DNA of 64,000 nt. It comes from Pseudomonas sp. P818 (lineage in GTDB: Bacteria; Pseudomonadota; Gammaproteobacteria; Pseudomonadales; Pseudomonadaceae). Below, piece after piece: positions 48,104 to 57,823 of this stretch. The stretch covers positions 558,001-622,000 of the forward strand of contig NZ_ATKM01000005.1 of the NCBI RefSeq assembly GCF_000418555.1, written 5' to 3'. Within the stretch, counting starts at the first letter, position 1. Each line of letters opens with the position of its first letter. The position numbers were made by a program, and so were the translations under genes. Under the pieces are notes generated by a model. It saw only the letters and a list, made by a program, of their open reading frames with translations. It did not search any database and was not told the origin of the DNA.

Positions 48104-49243
48104 ATGATCCCCAGAACCCTATTCAGCTCCGACCATGAACTGTTTCGTGACAGCGTGCGCAAGTTTCTCGAGCAGGAAGCGGTGCCTCATCACCATCAGT
48201 GGGAGAAGGACGGCCATATCGATCGTGCGCTGTGGAACAAGGCGGGCGAGGCCGGCATGCTCTGCTCGCATATCCCCGAAGAATACGGCGGCATGGCTGC
48301 CGACTTTCTCTATAGCACCGTGGTGATCGAGGAGATCGGTCGCCTGGGGCTGACCGGTATCGGTTTCTCGCTGCACTCGGATATCGTCGCGCCCTACATC
48401 CTGCATTACGGCAGCGAGGCGCAGAAACAGCACTACCTGCCCAAGCTGGTGAGCGGCGAGATGGTCACCGCCATCGCCATGACCGAGCCGGGTGCCGGCT
48501 CCGACCTGCAGGGCGTGAAGACCACTGCGGTGCTCGATGGCGACGAATACGTGATCAATGGCTCGAAGACCTTCATCACCAACGGCTGGTTGGCCGATCT
48601 GGTGATCGTCGTGGCCAAGACCGACCCCAAGGCCGGTGCCAAGGGCACCAGCCTGTTCCTGGTGGAGGCCAATACGCCGGGCTTCTCCAAGGGCAAGCGC
48701 CTGGAGAAGGTGGGCATGAAAGCGCAGGACACCTCCGAGCTGTTCTTCCAGGATGTGCGCGTACCCAAGGAAAACCTGCTGGGCCAGGCCGGCATGGGCT
48801 TCGCCTACCTGATGCAGGAGTTGCCGCAGGAACGTCTGACCGTCGGCATCGGCGCCCTGGCTTCGGCCGAGGCGGCGCTGAAGTGGACGCTGGACTACAC
48901 CCGCGAGCGCAAGGCGTTCGGCAAGGCCGTGGCGGACTTCCAGAACACCCGCTTCAAGCTCGCCGAGATGGCCACTGAAATCCAGGTTGGGCGGGTGTTC
49001 ATCGACCGCTGTCTGGAGTTGCATCTCAAGGGCAAACTCGATGTGCCGACTGCGGCGATGCTCAAATACTGGACCACCGATCTGCAGTGCAAGGTGCTTG
49101 ATGAGTGCGTACAGCTGCACGGCGGCTACGGCTTCATGTGGGAGTATCCGATCGCACGAGCCTGGGCTGATGCACGGGTGCAGCGCATCTATGCCGGTAC
49201 CAACGAGATCATGAAGGAGATCATTTCCCGCTCGTTGGTGTAA
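48104..49243 (+). CDS. Acyl-CoA dehydrogenase
   Basis: 379 residues, FAD flavoprotein. FAD/substrate motifs MTEPGAGSDLQGVKT and NGSKTFITNGWLADLV, and the C-terminal block ARVQRIYAGTNEIMKEIISR are clear; the catalytic Glu is expected in the loop near LHGGYGFMWEYP. Chain-length specificity cannot be read. ATG 48104 has AGG 6 bases upstream; in-frame ATGs at 48083 and 48086 lack a site. Divergent from the GlxA-type regulator. Confidence 0.93.
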   Translation: MIPRTLFSSDHELFRDSVRKFLEQEAVPHHHQWEKDGHIDRALWNKAGEAGMLCSHIPEEYGGMAADFLYSTVVIEEIGRLGLTGIGFSLHSDIVAPYILHYGSEAQKQHYLPKLVSGEMVTAIAMTEPGAGSDLQGVKTTAVLDGDEYVINGSKTFITNGWLADLVIVVAKTDPKAGAKGTSLFLVEANTPGFSKGKRLEKVGMKAQDTSELFFQDVRVPKENLLGQAGMGFAYLMQELPQERLTVGIGALASAEAALKWTLDYTRERKAFGKAVADFQNTRFKLAEMATEIQVGRVFIDRCLELHLKGKLDVPTAAMLKYWTTDLQCKVLDECVQLHGGYGFMWEYPIARAWADARVQRIYAGTNEIMKEIISRSLV

Positions 49244-49315
49244 TGGGGAAGTGGTTCGCGGGGCGAACTCAGGCGTCGCCCCGCGGCTCCAAGGCAGAAA
49301 TGCCTGGAGAGCCTC

Positions 49316-50029
49316 ATGACCCGATTGAGCGATCTGGCTGCCGCTCCGTTCGCGGATTGGGACGGCAGCCCGGCGGCCGCCCGCGAACTGCAGTCGCACC
49401 TGGCCCGGCAAGTACGACTGGAGGATGATTTTCCGCCGCTACGGCGCTTGGCGGGCGTGGATGTCGGCTTCGAGGAGGGCGGCGCCATCACCCGCGCTGC
49501 CGCAGTGCTACTGGATGCCGATACGCTGCAGCCGCTAGCCGAATGCGTGGCGCGCATCCCCACCAGCATGCCCTATGTGCCAGGGCTGCTGTCCTTTCGC
49601 GAATTGCCCGCCTTGCTTCGAGCCTTGGCTGATCTGCCGCACGAGCCGGATCTGGTCTTCGTCGACGGACACGGTATCGCCCACCCGCGCGGCTTGGGCA
49701 TTGCCGCGCACCTGGGCGTGGTCAGCGGTTTGCCGACCATTGGCGTGGCCAAGAAGATTCTTACGGGGCATCACGCTGAGCTGGATGAGGCTCGGGGTGC
49801 ATGCGTCGAGCTGCTGAGCAGGAGGGGCGAGCGAATCGGCTGGGTGCTGCGCAGCAAGGATCGCGTGCGGCCGCTGATCGTCTCCCCGGGCAATCGGGTC
49901 AGTCTCGAGCGAGCGCCGGAGCTGGTCATGGCGTGCGTCAGGCGTCACCGTCTGCCTGAACCGACCCGGCTGGCCGATCGCCTGGCCTCGCGACGCGACG
50001 CCAGGAACGATCAGACCTCTCTTTTTTAG
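49316..50029 (+). CDS. nfi: Endonuclease V
   Basis: 237 residues. It nicks DNA near deoxyinosine and other deaminated bases. Conserved blocks are [45 protein letters not shown] and [10 protein letters not shown]. It is convergent with the aldo/keto reductase and overlaps it by 4 bases at the stop codons. Confidence 0.95.
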   Translation: MTRLSDLAAAPFADWDGSPAAARELQSHLARQVRLEDDFPPLRRLAGVDVGFEEGGAITRAAAVLLDADTLQPLAECVARIPTSMPYVPGLLSFRELPALLRALADLPHEPDLVFVDGHGIAHPRGLGIAAHLGVVSGLPTIGVAKKILTGHHAELDEARGACVELLSRRGERIGWVLRSKDRVRPLIVSPGNRVSLERAPELVMACVRRHRLPEPTRLADRLASRRDARNDQTSLF

Positions 50030-51063
50030 GGTGCGGGGTTGGGCTGCGCCTTGTGAATCGCCTCGATGCCGGCAAGCACTTCCTCGGACAATTTCAGCTC
50101 GGCGCTGGCCAGGTTGCTGTCCAGTTGCTCCAGGCTGGTGGCGCCGATGATGTTGCTGGTCACGAAGGGCTGCGCGGTGACGAAGGCCAGGGCCATTTGC
50201 GCCGGATCCAGGCCGTGTTCGCGGGCCAGGGCGACGTAGCGCGAACAGGCTGCTTCGGCCTGCGGGTTGGTGTAGCGGGCGAAGCGGCTGAACAGGCTGA
50301 TACGTGCACCGGCCGGGCGGGCGCCGCCCTCGTATTTGCCGCTGAGCATGCCGAATGCCAGGGGGGAATAGGCCAGCAGGCCGCACTGTTCGCGAATTGC
50401 CACCTCCGCCAGGCCCACTTCGAAGCTGCGGTTGAGCAGGTTGTAGGGATTCTGGATCGATACCGCGCGCGGCCAGCCGCGGCTCTCGGCCAATTGCAGG
50501 AACTTCATCGTGCCCCACGGCGTTTCGTTGGACAGGCCGATGTGGCGAATCTTGCCGGCCTTGACCTGCTCGTCGAGCACTTCCAGGGTTTCTTCCAGTG
50601 GCGTGAAGTCCGTATCCCGGTGCTTGTAGCCGAGCTGGCCGAAGAAATTGGTCGGGCGTTCCGGCCAGTGCAGCTGGTACAGGTCGATCCAGTCGGTCTG
50701 CAGGCGCTTGAGGCTGGCATCCAGGGCGGCGACGATGTGCTCGCGGTTGAATTTGAGCTGGCCGTCGCGGATATGGCTGATGCCGTTGCCGGGGCCGGCG
50801 ATCTTGCTGGCCAGAATCCAGTCGGCGCGGTCGTCATGCTGCTTGAAGTAGCTGCCGATGATCTGCTCGGTCCTGCTGTAGGTTTCGGCGCGTGGAGGCA
50901 CCGGGTACATCTCGGCGGTGTCGATGAAGTTGATGCCGCTTGCCTTGGCCCGTTCGATCTGGGCATGGCCTTCGTTCTCGCTGTTCTGCTCGCCCCAGGT
51001 CATGGTGCCCAGGCACAGTGCGCTGACTTCGAGATCGGTTCTGCCTAGCTTGCGGTATTCCAT
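50026..51063 (-). CDS. NADP-dependent aldo/keto reductase (Tas-like)
   Basis: 345 residues, aldo/keto reductase TIM barrel. The catalytic tetrad is suggested by [10 protein letters not shown] (Asp, Tyr), ASKIAGPG (Lys) and YQLHWPER (His). The segment [12 protein letters not shown] and a C-terminal NADP block fit E. coli Tas. AAGGAG sits 6 bases before ATG 51063, so the longer frame to 51117 is rejected. Confidence 0.9.
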   Translation of the reverse strand: MEYRKLGRTDLEVSALCLGTMTWGEQNSENEGHAQIERAKASGINFIDTAEMYPVPPRAETYSRTEQIIGSYFKQHDDRADWILASKIAGPGNGISHIRDGQLKFNREHIVAALDASLKRLQTDWIDLYQLHWPERPTNFFGQLGYKHRDTDFTPLEETLEVLDEQVKAGKIRHIGLSNETPWGTMKFLQLAESRGWPRAVSIQNPYNLLNRSFEVGLAEVAIREQCGLLAYSPLAFGMLSGKYEGGARPAGARISLFSRFARYTNPQAEAACSRYVALAREHGLDPAQMALAFVTAQPFVTSNIIGATSLEQLDSNLASAELKLSEEVLAGIEAIHKAQPNPAP

Positions 51064-51239
51064 GAAGTACTCCTTGGGTAAAAGAGTCATACAAGCAGGT
51101 TGAATTTTTTTTCGCAATCAGGATAATCCGGCACCTCTTTCTGCGGTGGAAGTGATGCGCCGCCTGCCGAAGAATCTTGCCGTATTGTGGACGCGCTGAC
51201 CCGAGCCCCCGATAGCGTCCGTATGCGGCTGCCTTTGAC

Positions 51240-51268
51240 TTGTCAAAGTACGCACTATCCAGTAAGAT
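51240..51268 (+). promoter_or_regulatory. rplM-rpsI promoter
   Basis: TTGTCA (51240-51245) and TAAGAT (51263-51268) with a 17-base spacer, 43 bases upstream of the rplM ATG. The 248-base gap from the reductase start contains no gene. Confidence 0.7.
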
Positions 51269-51311
51269 CCGCCGTCTATTTTTTGCTGGGCGGCCCCTGA
51301 GGCTATAAAGA

Positions 51312-51740
51312 ATGAAAACTTTTACTGCTAAACCGGAAACAGTAAAACGCGATTGGTTCGTCGTTGATGCTGCTGGTCAGACCCTGGGTCGTCTGGCCAC
51401 CGAAATCGCGAGCCGTCTGCGTGGCAAGCACAAGCCTGAGTACACCCCGCACGTTGATACCGGCGACTACATTGTCGTGATCAACGCCGAGCAGGTGCGT
51501 GTAACTGGTGCCAAGGCCAGCGACAAGAAGTACTACTCCCACTCCGGTTTCCCGGGCGGCATCAAAGAGATCAACTTCGAGAAGCTGATCGCTCGTGCTC
51601 CTGAGCGCGTGATCGAGACCGCGGTCAAAGGCATGCTGCCGAAGAACCCGCTGGGTCGCGACATGTACCGTAAGCTGAAGGTGTACAAGGGTGCCGCTCA
51701 CCCGCACACCGCTCAGCAGCCCCAAGAACTGAAGATTTAA
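51312..51740 (+). CDS. rplM: 50S ribosomal protein L13
   Basis: 142 residues, full-length L13, with [19 protein letters not shown] and [21 protein letters not shown]13 is an early 50S assembly protein. In E. coli it autoregulates the rplM-rpsI operon; a similar leader control is possible but not shown. rpsI follows 14 bases later. Confidence 0.99.
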   Translation: MKTFTAKPETVKRDWFVVDAAGQTLGRLATEIASRLRGKHKPEYTPHVDTGDYIVVINAEQVRVTGAKASDKKYYSHSGFPGGIKEINFEKLIARAPERVIETAVKGMLPKNPLGRDMYRKLKVYKGAAHPHTAQQPQELKI

Positions 51741-51754
51741 CGGAATAGTTCATT

Positions 51755-52147
51755 ATGTCGGCGACTCAAAACTACGGCACTGGCCGTCGCAAGACCGCAA
51801 CCGCGCGCGTATTCCTGCGTCCGGGCACTGGCAACATCTCGATCAATAATCGCAGCCTGGATACTTTCTTCGGCCGTGAGACCGCTCGCATGGTCGTGCG
51901 TCAGCCGCTGGAGCTGACCGAGACCGTCGAGAAGTTCGACATCTTCGTCACCGTTGCTGGTGGTGGTGTCAGTGGTCAAGCTGGTGCCATCCGTCATGGC
52001 ATCACCCGCGCTCTGATCGAGTACGACGAGACCCTGCGCAGCCCGCTGCGTAAGGCCGGCTACGTCACTCGTGACGCCCGTGAAGTCGAGCGTAAGAAAG
52101 TCGGTCTGCGTAAAGCGCGTAAGCGTCCGCAGTACTCGAAGCGTTAA
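51755..52147 (+). CDS. rpsI: 30S ribosomal protein S9
   Basis: 130 residues, full-length S9. The basic C-terminus ends [13 protein letters not shown], which reaches the P-site tRNA. Operon partner of rplM. Confidence 0.99.
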   Translation: MSATQNYGTGRRKTATARVFLRPGTGNISINNRSLDTFFGRETARMVVRQPLELTETVEKFDIFVTVAGGGVSGQAGAIRHGITRALIEYDETLRSPLRKAGYVTRDAREVERKKVGLRKARKRPQYSKR

Positions 52148-52165
52148 TCGCGTCTACGCTTCCAA

Positions 52166-52202
52166 AAGCGCCCAGTTTCCTTACGGAGCTGGGCGTTTTT
52201 TA
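52166..52202 (+). terminator. Terminator after rpsI
   Basis: CGCCCAG (52169-52175) and CTGGGCG (52189-52195) form a stem followed by a T run. The rpsI-petA gap (52148-52401) holds this and a petA promoter, with no gene. Confidence 0.85.
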
Positions 52203-52291
52203 TGGTCGTGGCAAAGTGCTGCGACAACGTGCCGCAGACGCGCAAGCCGCACGCGCCAAGGCTTTCGCCGATCCCTTCAGGGGTAATTACC

Positions 52292-52320
52292 TTGTCAGAA
52301 AAGGGGCTTTTCTTTACCAT
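52292..52320 (+). promoter_or_regulatory. petABC promoter
   Basis: TTGTCA (52292-52297) and TACCAT (52315-52320) with a 17-base spacer, 82 bases before petA. The spacer contains a small hairpin AGAAAA-GGGGC-TTTTCT. Confidence 0.5.
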
Positions 52321-52401
52321 TTGGCGAATTTTTTGCGCGGCCCGATTTTTACTTAGTAGAGGCCTGAACAACAGGCCACAAAGCTGATGGGAGACGACTG
52401 A

Positions 52402-52995
52402 ATGAGCAATGACGGCGTAAATGCAGGCCGGCGTCGCTTCCTGGTTGCAGCCACCTCCGTGGTGGGTGCTGCAGGGGCGGTAGGTGCTGCGACTCCGTTT
52501 GTGGGGTCATGGTTCCCCAGTGCCAAGGCCAAGGCGGCCGGTGCACCGGTGAAGGTGAACGTCAGCAAGATCGAGGCAGGTCAGCAGATGGTTGCTGAGT
52601 GGCGCGGTCAGCCAGTGTTCATCGTGCGCCGTACCGAGGAGATTCTGGCCAACCTGAGCAAGGTCGAAGGCAGCGTGGCTGATCCGGAGTCTGCCGAATC
52701 GGTGCAGCCAGAGTACGTTGACAAGAAGAATCGCTCGATCAAGCCGGAGCTGCTGGTTCTGGTAGGCCTGTGCACCCACCTGGGTTGCTCGCCGTCCTTC
52801 CGTCCGGAAGTGGCACCGGCCGATATGGGGCCGGACTGGGTTGGCGGTTATTTCTGCCCCTGCCACGGTTCGCGCTACGACCTCGCTGGTCGCGTGTACA
52901 AGGCGCAGCCTGCACCGCTGAACCTGCCCGTGCCGCCGCACAGCTACGAGACGGATGATGTGATCATCATCGGTGTGGACCAGGAGAACGCCTGA
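52402..52995 (+). CDS. petA: Ubiquinol-cytochrome c reductase Rieske iron-sulfur subunit
   Basis: 197 residues. The N-terminus is a Tat-type signal anchor: RRR followed by FLVAATSVVGAAGAVGAATP. The [2Fe-2S] ligands are Cys124/His126 (CTHLGCS) and Cys154/His155 region (CPCHGSRYD), with the structural disulfide cysteines alongside. It transfers electrons from quinol to cytochrome c1 in complex III. First gene of petABC. Confidence 0.97.
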   Translation: MSNDGVNAGRRRFLVAATSVVGAAGAVGAATPFVGSWFPSAKAKAAGAPVKVNVSKIEAGQQMVAEWRGQPVFIVRRTEEILANLSKVEGSVADPESAESVQPEYVDKKNRSIKPELLVLVGLCTHLGCSPSFRPEVAPADMGPDWVGGYFCPCHGSRYDLAGRVYKAQPAPLNLPVPPHSYETDDVIIIGVDQENA

Positions 52996-54206
52996 TGAGC
53001 AAATTCATGGAATGGGTGGATGCGCGCTTCCCCGCCACCAAGATGTGGGAAGACCATCTCTCCAAGTACTACGCCCCGAAGAACTTCAACTTCTTCTACT
53101 TCTTCGGCTCGCTGGCACTGCTGGTGCTGGTCAACCAGATCGTTACCGGTATCTGGCTGACCATGAGCTTCGAACCTTCGGCTGAAGGTGCTTTCGCCTC
53201 CGTCGAGTACATCATGCGTGATGTCGAGTACGGCTGGATCCTGCGCTACCTGCACTCCACCGGCGCTTCGGCGTTCTTTGTGGTGGTTTACCTGCACATG
53301 TTCCGCGGTCTGCTCTACGGCTCCTACCAGAAACCGCGCGAGCTGGTGTGGATCTTCGGCATGCTGATCTACCTGTGCCTGATGGCCGAAGCCTTCATGG
53401 GCTACCTGCTGCCTTGGGGCCAGATGTCCTACTGGGGCGCCCAGGTGATCATCTCGCTGTTCGGTGCCATCCCGGTCATCGGCGACGATCTGACCCAGTG
53501 GATCCGTGGTGACTACCTGATCTCCGGCATCACCCTGAACCGCTTCTTCGCCCTGCACGTGATCGCGCTGCCGATCGTCCTGCTCGGTCTGGTCGTGCTG
53601 CACATCCTGGCGCTGCACGAAGTCGGCTCGAACAACCCGGACGGCGTCGACATCAAGAAACTGAAGGACGAGAACGGTGTGCCGCTGGATGGCATCGCGT
53701 TCCACCCGTACTACACCGTTAAGGATATTGTCGGCGTAGTGGTCTTCCTGTTCGTGTTCTGCTTCGTGGTGTTCTTCTTCCCGGAAATGGGCGGTTACTT
53801 CCTCGAGAAGCCGAACTTCGAAGCGGCCAACCCGTTCAAGACCCCTGAGCACATCGCGCCGGTTTGGTACTTCACCCCGTTCTACGCGATTCTGCGTGCT
53901 GTACCGGACAAGCTGCTGGGCGTCATCGCCATGGGTGCTGCCATCGCCGTGCTGTTCGTGCTGCCGTGGCTCGATCGTAGCCCGGTCAAATCGATGCGCT
54001 ACAAGGGTTGGCTGAGCAAGATCTGGCTGGTGGTGTTCTGCATCTCCTTCGTCATCCTGGGCGTGCTGGGTGTGCTGGCGCCGACCCCGGGTCGTACCCT
54101 GCTGTCGCAGGTGTGCACCTTCCTGTACTTCGCGTACTTCATCCTGATGCCGTTCTACACCAGGATGGAGAAGACCAAACCGGTTCCGGAAAGGGTGACT
54201 GGCTGA
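52995..54206 (+). CDS. petB: Cytochrome b of the bc1 complex
   Basis: 403 residues, eight transmembrane helices. Haem-ligand histidines are in the second and fourth helices (LRYLHSTGASAFFVVVYLHM; FFALHVIALPIVLLGLVVLH). The Qo motif PEWY is represented here by APVWYFTPFYAILR. ATG overlaps the petA stop. Complex III quinol site. Confidence 0.97.
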   Translation: MSKFMEWVDARFPATKMWEDHLSKYYAPKNFNFFYFFGSLALLVLVNQIVTGIWLTMSFEPSAEGAFASVEYIMRDVEYGWILRYLHSTGASAFFVVVYLHMFRGLLYGSYQKPRELVWIFGMLIYLCLMAEAFMGYLLPWGQMSYWGAQVIISLFGAIPVIGDDLTQWIRGDYLISGITLNRFFALHVIALPIVLLGLVVLHILALHEVGSNNPDGVDIKKLKDENGVPLDGIAFHPYYTVKDIVGVVVFLFVFCFVVFFFPEMGGYFLEKPNFEAANPFKTPEHIAPVWYFTPFYAILRAVPDKLLGVIAMGAAIAVLFVLPWLDRSPVKSMRYKGWLSKIWLVVFCISFVILGVLGVLAPTPGRTLLSQVCTFLYFAYFILMPFYTRMEKTKPVPERVTG

Positions 54207-54988
54207 TGAAAAAGCTCTTTGCTGCATTTGTTTTCGCTGCGCTGCCGGCCCTCAGCTTTGCCGCCAGTGGTCATGATGTACAACTGGACAAGGTCGACAT
54301 CGACCTGACCGACAAGGCTGCCATGCAGGACGGCGCACGTACTTTCGCCAACTACTGCATGGGCTGCCACTCGGCCCAGTACCAGCGTTACGAGCGCGTT
54401 GCCGACGACCTCGGCATCCCGCACGAAATCATGCTGGACAACCTGGTGTTCAACGATGCCAAGATCGGCGACCACATGAAGATCGGCATGAAGCCGGACG
54501 ATGCCAAGGCCTGGTTCGGTGCGGCGCCGCCCGATCTGACCCTGGTCGCTCGTGTGCGTGGCAACGACTGGTTGTACACCTACCTGCGCACCTTCTACGC
54601 TGATCCGTCGCGTCCGCTGGGCTCCAACAACAAGGTATTCCCGAACGTCGGTATGCCCAATGTGCTGGTCAGTCTGCAGGGCAATCAGGTCATCGGTTGC
54701 AAGCAGGTTCAGGTCGTCACCGACGGCAAGAAGCAGTTCGACCCGCTGACCGGTGCGCCGATCACGCACGAAGCCTGTGATCAGCTCACAATCGAGCCGA
54801 ACACCGGCAAGCTGAGCGAGGCCGAGTTCGACGAGAAGATCAAGAACCTGGTGACCTTCCTGGCCTACTCGGCCAACCCGGTCAAGCTGAAGTCCCAGCG
54901 CATCGGCACCTACGTGCTGCTGTACCTGGCGTTCTTCTTCGTGTTCGCCTACCTGCTCAAGCGTGAGTACTGGAAGGACGTTCACTAA
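54206..54988 (+). CDS. petC: Cytochrome c1 of the bc1 complex
   Basis: 260 residues. Signal peptide (LFAAFVFAALPALSFA), haem-binding CMGCH (residues 51-55), axial Met expected near FPNVGMPNVLV, and a C-terminal membrane anchor (GTYVLLYLAFFFVFAYLL). Overlaps petB by one base; the longer frame upstream is not used. Confidence 0.97.
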   Translation: MKKLFAAFVFAALPALSFAASGHDVQLDKVDIDLTDKAAMQDGARTFANYCMGCHSAQYQRYERVADDLGIPHEIMLDNLVFNDAKIGDHMKIGMKPDDAKAWFGAAPPDLTLVARVRGNDWLYTYLRTFYADPSRPLGSNNKVFPNVGMPNVLVSLQGNQVIGCKQVQVVTDGKKQFDPLTGAPITHEACDQLTIEPNTGKLSEAEFDEKIKNLVTFLAYSANPVKLKSQRIGTYVLLYLAFFFVFAYLLKREYWKDVH

Positions 54989-55009
54989 GTCGTTCAGTCG
55001 TAGCAGACT

Positions 55010-55038
55010 TGCGCGCCCTGAGGGGCGCGCAGGTTTTT
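55010..55038 (+). terminator. Terminator after petC
   Basis: TGCGCGCCC (55010-55018) and GGGCGCGCA (55023-55031) form a 9-bp stem followed by GGTTTTTCT, 21 bases past the petC stop. Confidence 0.88.
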
Positions 55039-55086
55039 CTACCCTGCCAATTCTGGCGGCTACCTTCGGTTGCCGTGTCTGTGACG

Positions 55087-55108
55087 AAAATTGCTCCGGC
55101 AATTTTTT
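55087..55108 (+). promoter_or_regulatory. Second hairpin with T run just before sspA
   Basis: AAAATTGC (55087-55094) and GCAATTTT (55099-55106) form a perfect 8-bp stem with loop TCCG and a T run, ending 39 bases before the sspA ATG. It could be a weak second terminator or an attenuator-like leader element. Confidence 0.5.
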
Positions 55109-55147
55109 CGTGTTTCTGGAAAATCAAAAAAAGCGAGGAGGATCGCC

Positions 55148-55765
55148 ATGGCGGTGACCAACAGGTTGACCTGCTACTCCGACCCCGCCGACCACTATTG
55201 TCATCGTGTGCGCCTGGTGCTCGCCGAGAAAGGTGTCAGCGTCGAGATCATCGATGTCGAGCAGGGCCGTTGTCCGCCCAAGCTTGCCGAGGTCAATCCT
55301 TACGGCAGCGTACCGACGCTGGTCGACCGCGACCTGGCGCTGTACGAAGCGTCCGTGGTGATGGAGTACCTCGACGAGCGCTATCCGCATCCGCCCCTGT
55401 TGCCGGTGTATCCCGTGGCGCGTGCCAATAGCCGTCTGCTGATGCACCGCATCCAGCGCGACTGGTGCGTGCTGGTCGACCGCATTCTCGACAAGCGCAG
55501 CAAGGATGCCGAGCGTCAGCAGGCGCGCAAGGAGCTACGTGAGAGTCTCACTGGTGTATCTCCGCTGTTCGCTGACAAGGCATTCTTCCTCAGTGAGGAG
55601 CTGAGTCTGGTGGATTGCTGTCTATTGCCCATTCTCTGGCGTTTGCCGCTGCTGGGTATCGAGCTGCCGCGTCCGGCCAAGCCGCTGCTCGACTACATGG
55701 AGCGTCAGTTCGCCCGTGAGGCCTTTCAGGCCAGTCTTTCCGCTGCCGAGCGCGCGATGCGCTGA
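55148..55765 (+). CDS. sspA: Stringent starvation protein A
   Basis: 205 residues, GST fold (N-terminal thioredoxin-like domain with [16 protein letters not shown], helical C-domain). SspA binds RNA polymerase and, in Pseudomonas, affects virulence and stationary-phase genes; it does not act as a glutathione transferase. ATG 55148 has GGAGG 6 bases upstream. First of sspAB. Confidence 0.96.
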   Translation: MAVTNRLTCYSDPADHYCHRVRLVLAEKGVSVEIIDVEQGRCPPKLAEVNPYGSVPTLVDRDLALYEASVVMEYLDERYPHPPLLPVYPVARANSRLLMHRIQRDWCVLVDRILDKRSKDAERQQARKELRESLTGVSPLFADKAFFLSEELSLVDCCLLPILWRLPLLGIELPRPAKPLLDYMERQFAREAFQASLSAAERAMR

Positions 55766-55778
55766 GAAGGAGGAGATC

Positions 55779-56192
55779 ATGAATTCCAGTCGTCCCTATC
55801 TGGTTCGCGCCCTGTACGAGTGGATCGTCGACAACGACTGCACGCCGCACCTGCTGGTCAATGCCGAGTACCCAGGAGTGCAGGTGCCGTCGGGCTTCGC
55901 CAGTGACGGTCAGATCGTGCTCAATGCTTCGCCCAGCGCCGTGCGTCATCTGCACATGGACAATCAGGCCGTGAGCTTCGAAGGGCGTTTCGGTGGTGTG
56001 GCGCACAGCCTGTACATCCCGGCCGCGGCGATTCTGGCGATCTATGCGCGCGAGAATGGTCAGGGCATGGTGTTCGATATGGAGCCGCCGGTCGCCGGTG
56101 GCCCTGAAGACTCGGGACCGGATGACGATGGTCCTTCCGGCGGCGAGCCGCCGCGGCCAAGCGGCCGGCCAAGCCTGAAAGTGGTCAAATAG
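55779..56192 (+). CDS. sspB: ClpXP adaptor SspB
   Basis: 137 residues. SspB delivers ssrA-tagged proteins to ClpXP. The conserved N-terminal domain begins SSRPYLVRALYEWIVDNDCTP, followed by an acidic linker rich in Gly, Pro and Asp, and the ClpX-binding tail RPSLKVVK. ATG 55779 is preceded by AGGAGG. Confidence 0.96.
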   Translation: MNSSRPYLVRALYEWIVDNDCTPHLLVNAEYPGVQVPSGFASDGQIVLNASPSAVRHLHMDNQAVSFEGRFGGVAHSLYIPAAAILAIYARENGQGMVFDMEPPVAGGPEDSGPDDDGPSGGEPPRPSGRPSLKVVK

Positions 56193-56195
56193 GGC

Positions 56196-56237
56196 GGCTA
56201 CAGGCTACAGGCTACAGGCTACAGGCTACAGGCTACA
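56196..56237. repeat. Six tandem copies of a 7-bp unit
   Basis: GGCTACA is repeated six times without interruption right after the sspB stop codon. It is intergenic, so copy-number change would not shift a reading frame. Confidence 0.95.
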
Positions 56238-56258
56238 GCAAGAGCTGTATGACAATAA

Positions 56259-56284
56259 GAACGGGCGCCGATGGCGCCCGTTCT
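56259..56284. terminator. Terminator between sspB and the BON gene
   Basis: GAACGGGCGCC (56259-56269) and GGCGCCCGTTC (56273-56283) form a perfect 11-bp stem around a 3-base loop. It lies between convergent genes and probably serves both. Confidence 0.85.
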
Positions 56285-56314
56285 TGCCTGCAGCCTGAGG
56301 CCTGCGGCCCTTTT

Positions 56315-57441
<1,127 letters not shown>

Positions 57442-57463
57442 TTAAACCTTGAATGTACGGCCG

Positions 57464-57823
57464 TCAGGCATCGAAAGCGTTCTTGATCCAGTCGAGGCGA
57501 GTGGGCCCGTCAGTGCTGATGGCGACCACGTCGAAGCGGCAGGGGTAGCGGGCCCAGCGTGAGTGTTGCTGGAGGAAGAGTTCTGCGGCGATCACCAGCT
57601 TGCCACGCTTGCGCGCATCGATGCTCTCCAGGGCGCCGCCCCAGGCGCTGTGGCGGCGGGCGCGGACTTCGACGAATACTACTGTATCGCCGTCGAGCAT
57701 GACCAGATCGAGCTCGCCACGCCGACAGCTCCAGTTCTGTTCGATCAGGCGCAGGCCGTTACGTTCCAGATGCTGCCGGGCCGCCTGTTCGGCGGCTCGA
57801 CCCAGATCGTTGTGTGCGCTCAA
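57464..57823 (-). CDS. YraN/UPF0102 nuclease-fold protein
   Basis: 119 residues. The Mrr/VRR-type PD-(D/E)xK fold is suggested by RRGELDLVMLDGDTVVFVEV, with acidic residues and the Lys/Glu region typical of the family. No activity is established for most members. It overlaps lpoA by 4 bases. Confidence 0.9.
   Translation of the reverse strand: MSAHNDLGRAAEQAARQHLERNGLRLIEQNWSCRRGELDLVMLDGDTVVFVEVRARRHSAWGGALESIDARKRGKLVIAAELFLQQHSRWARYPCRFDVVAISTDGPTRLDWIKNAFDA

Noticed and set aside
56196..56237. Tandem repeats as a CRISPR array
   Set aside because: A 7-bp unit with no spacers; no cas genes nearby.
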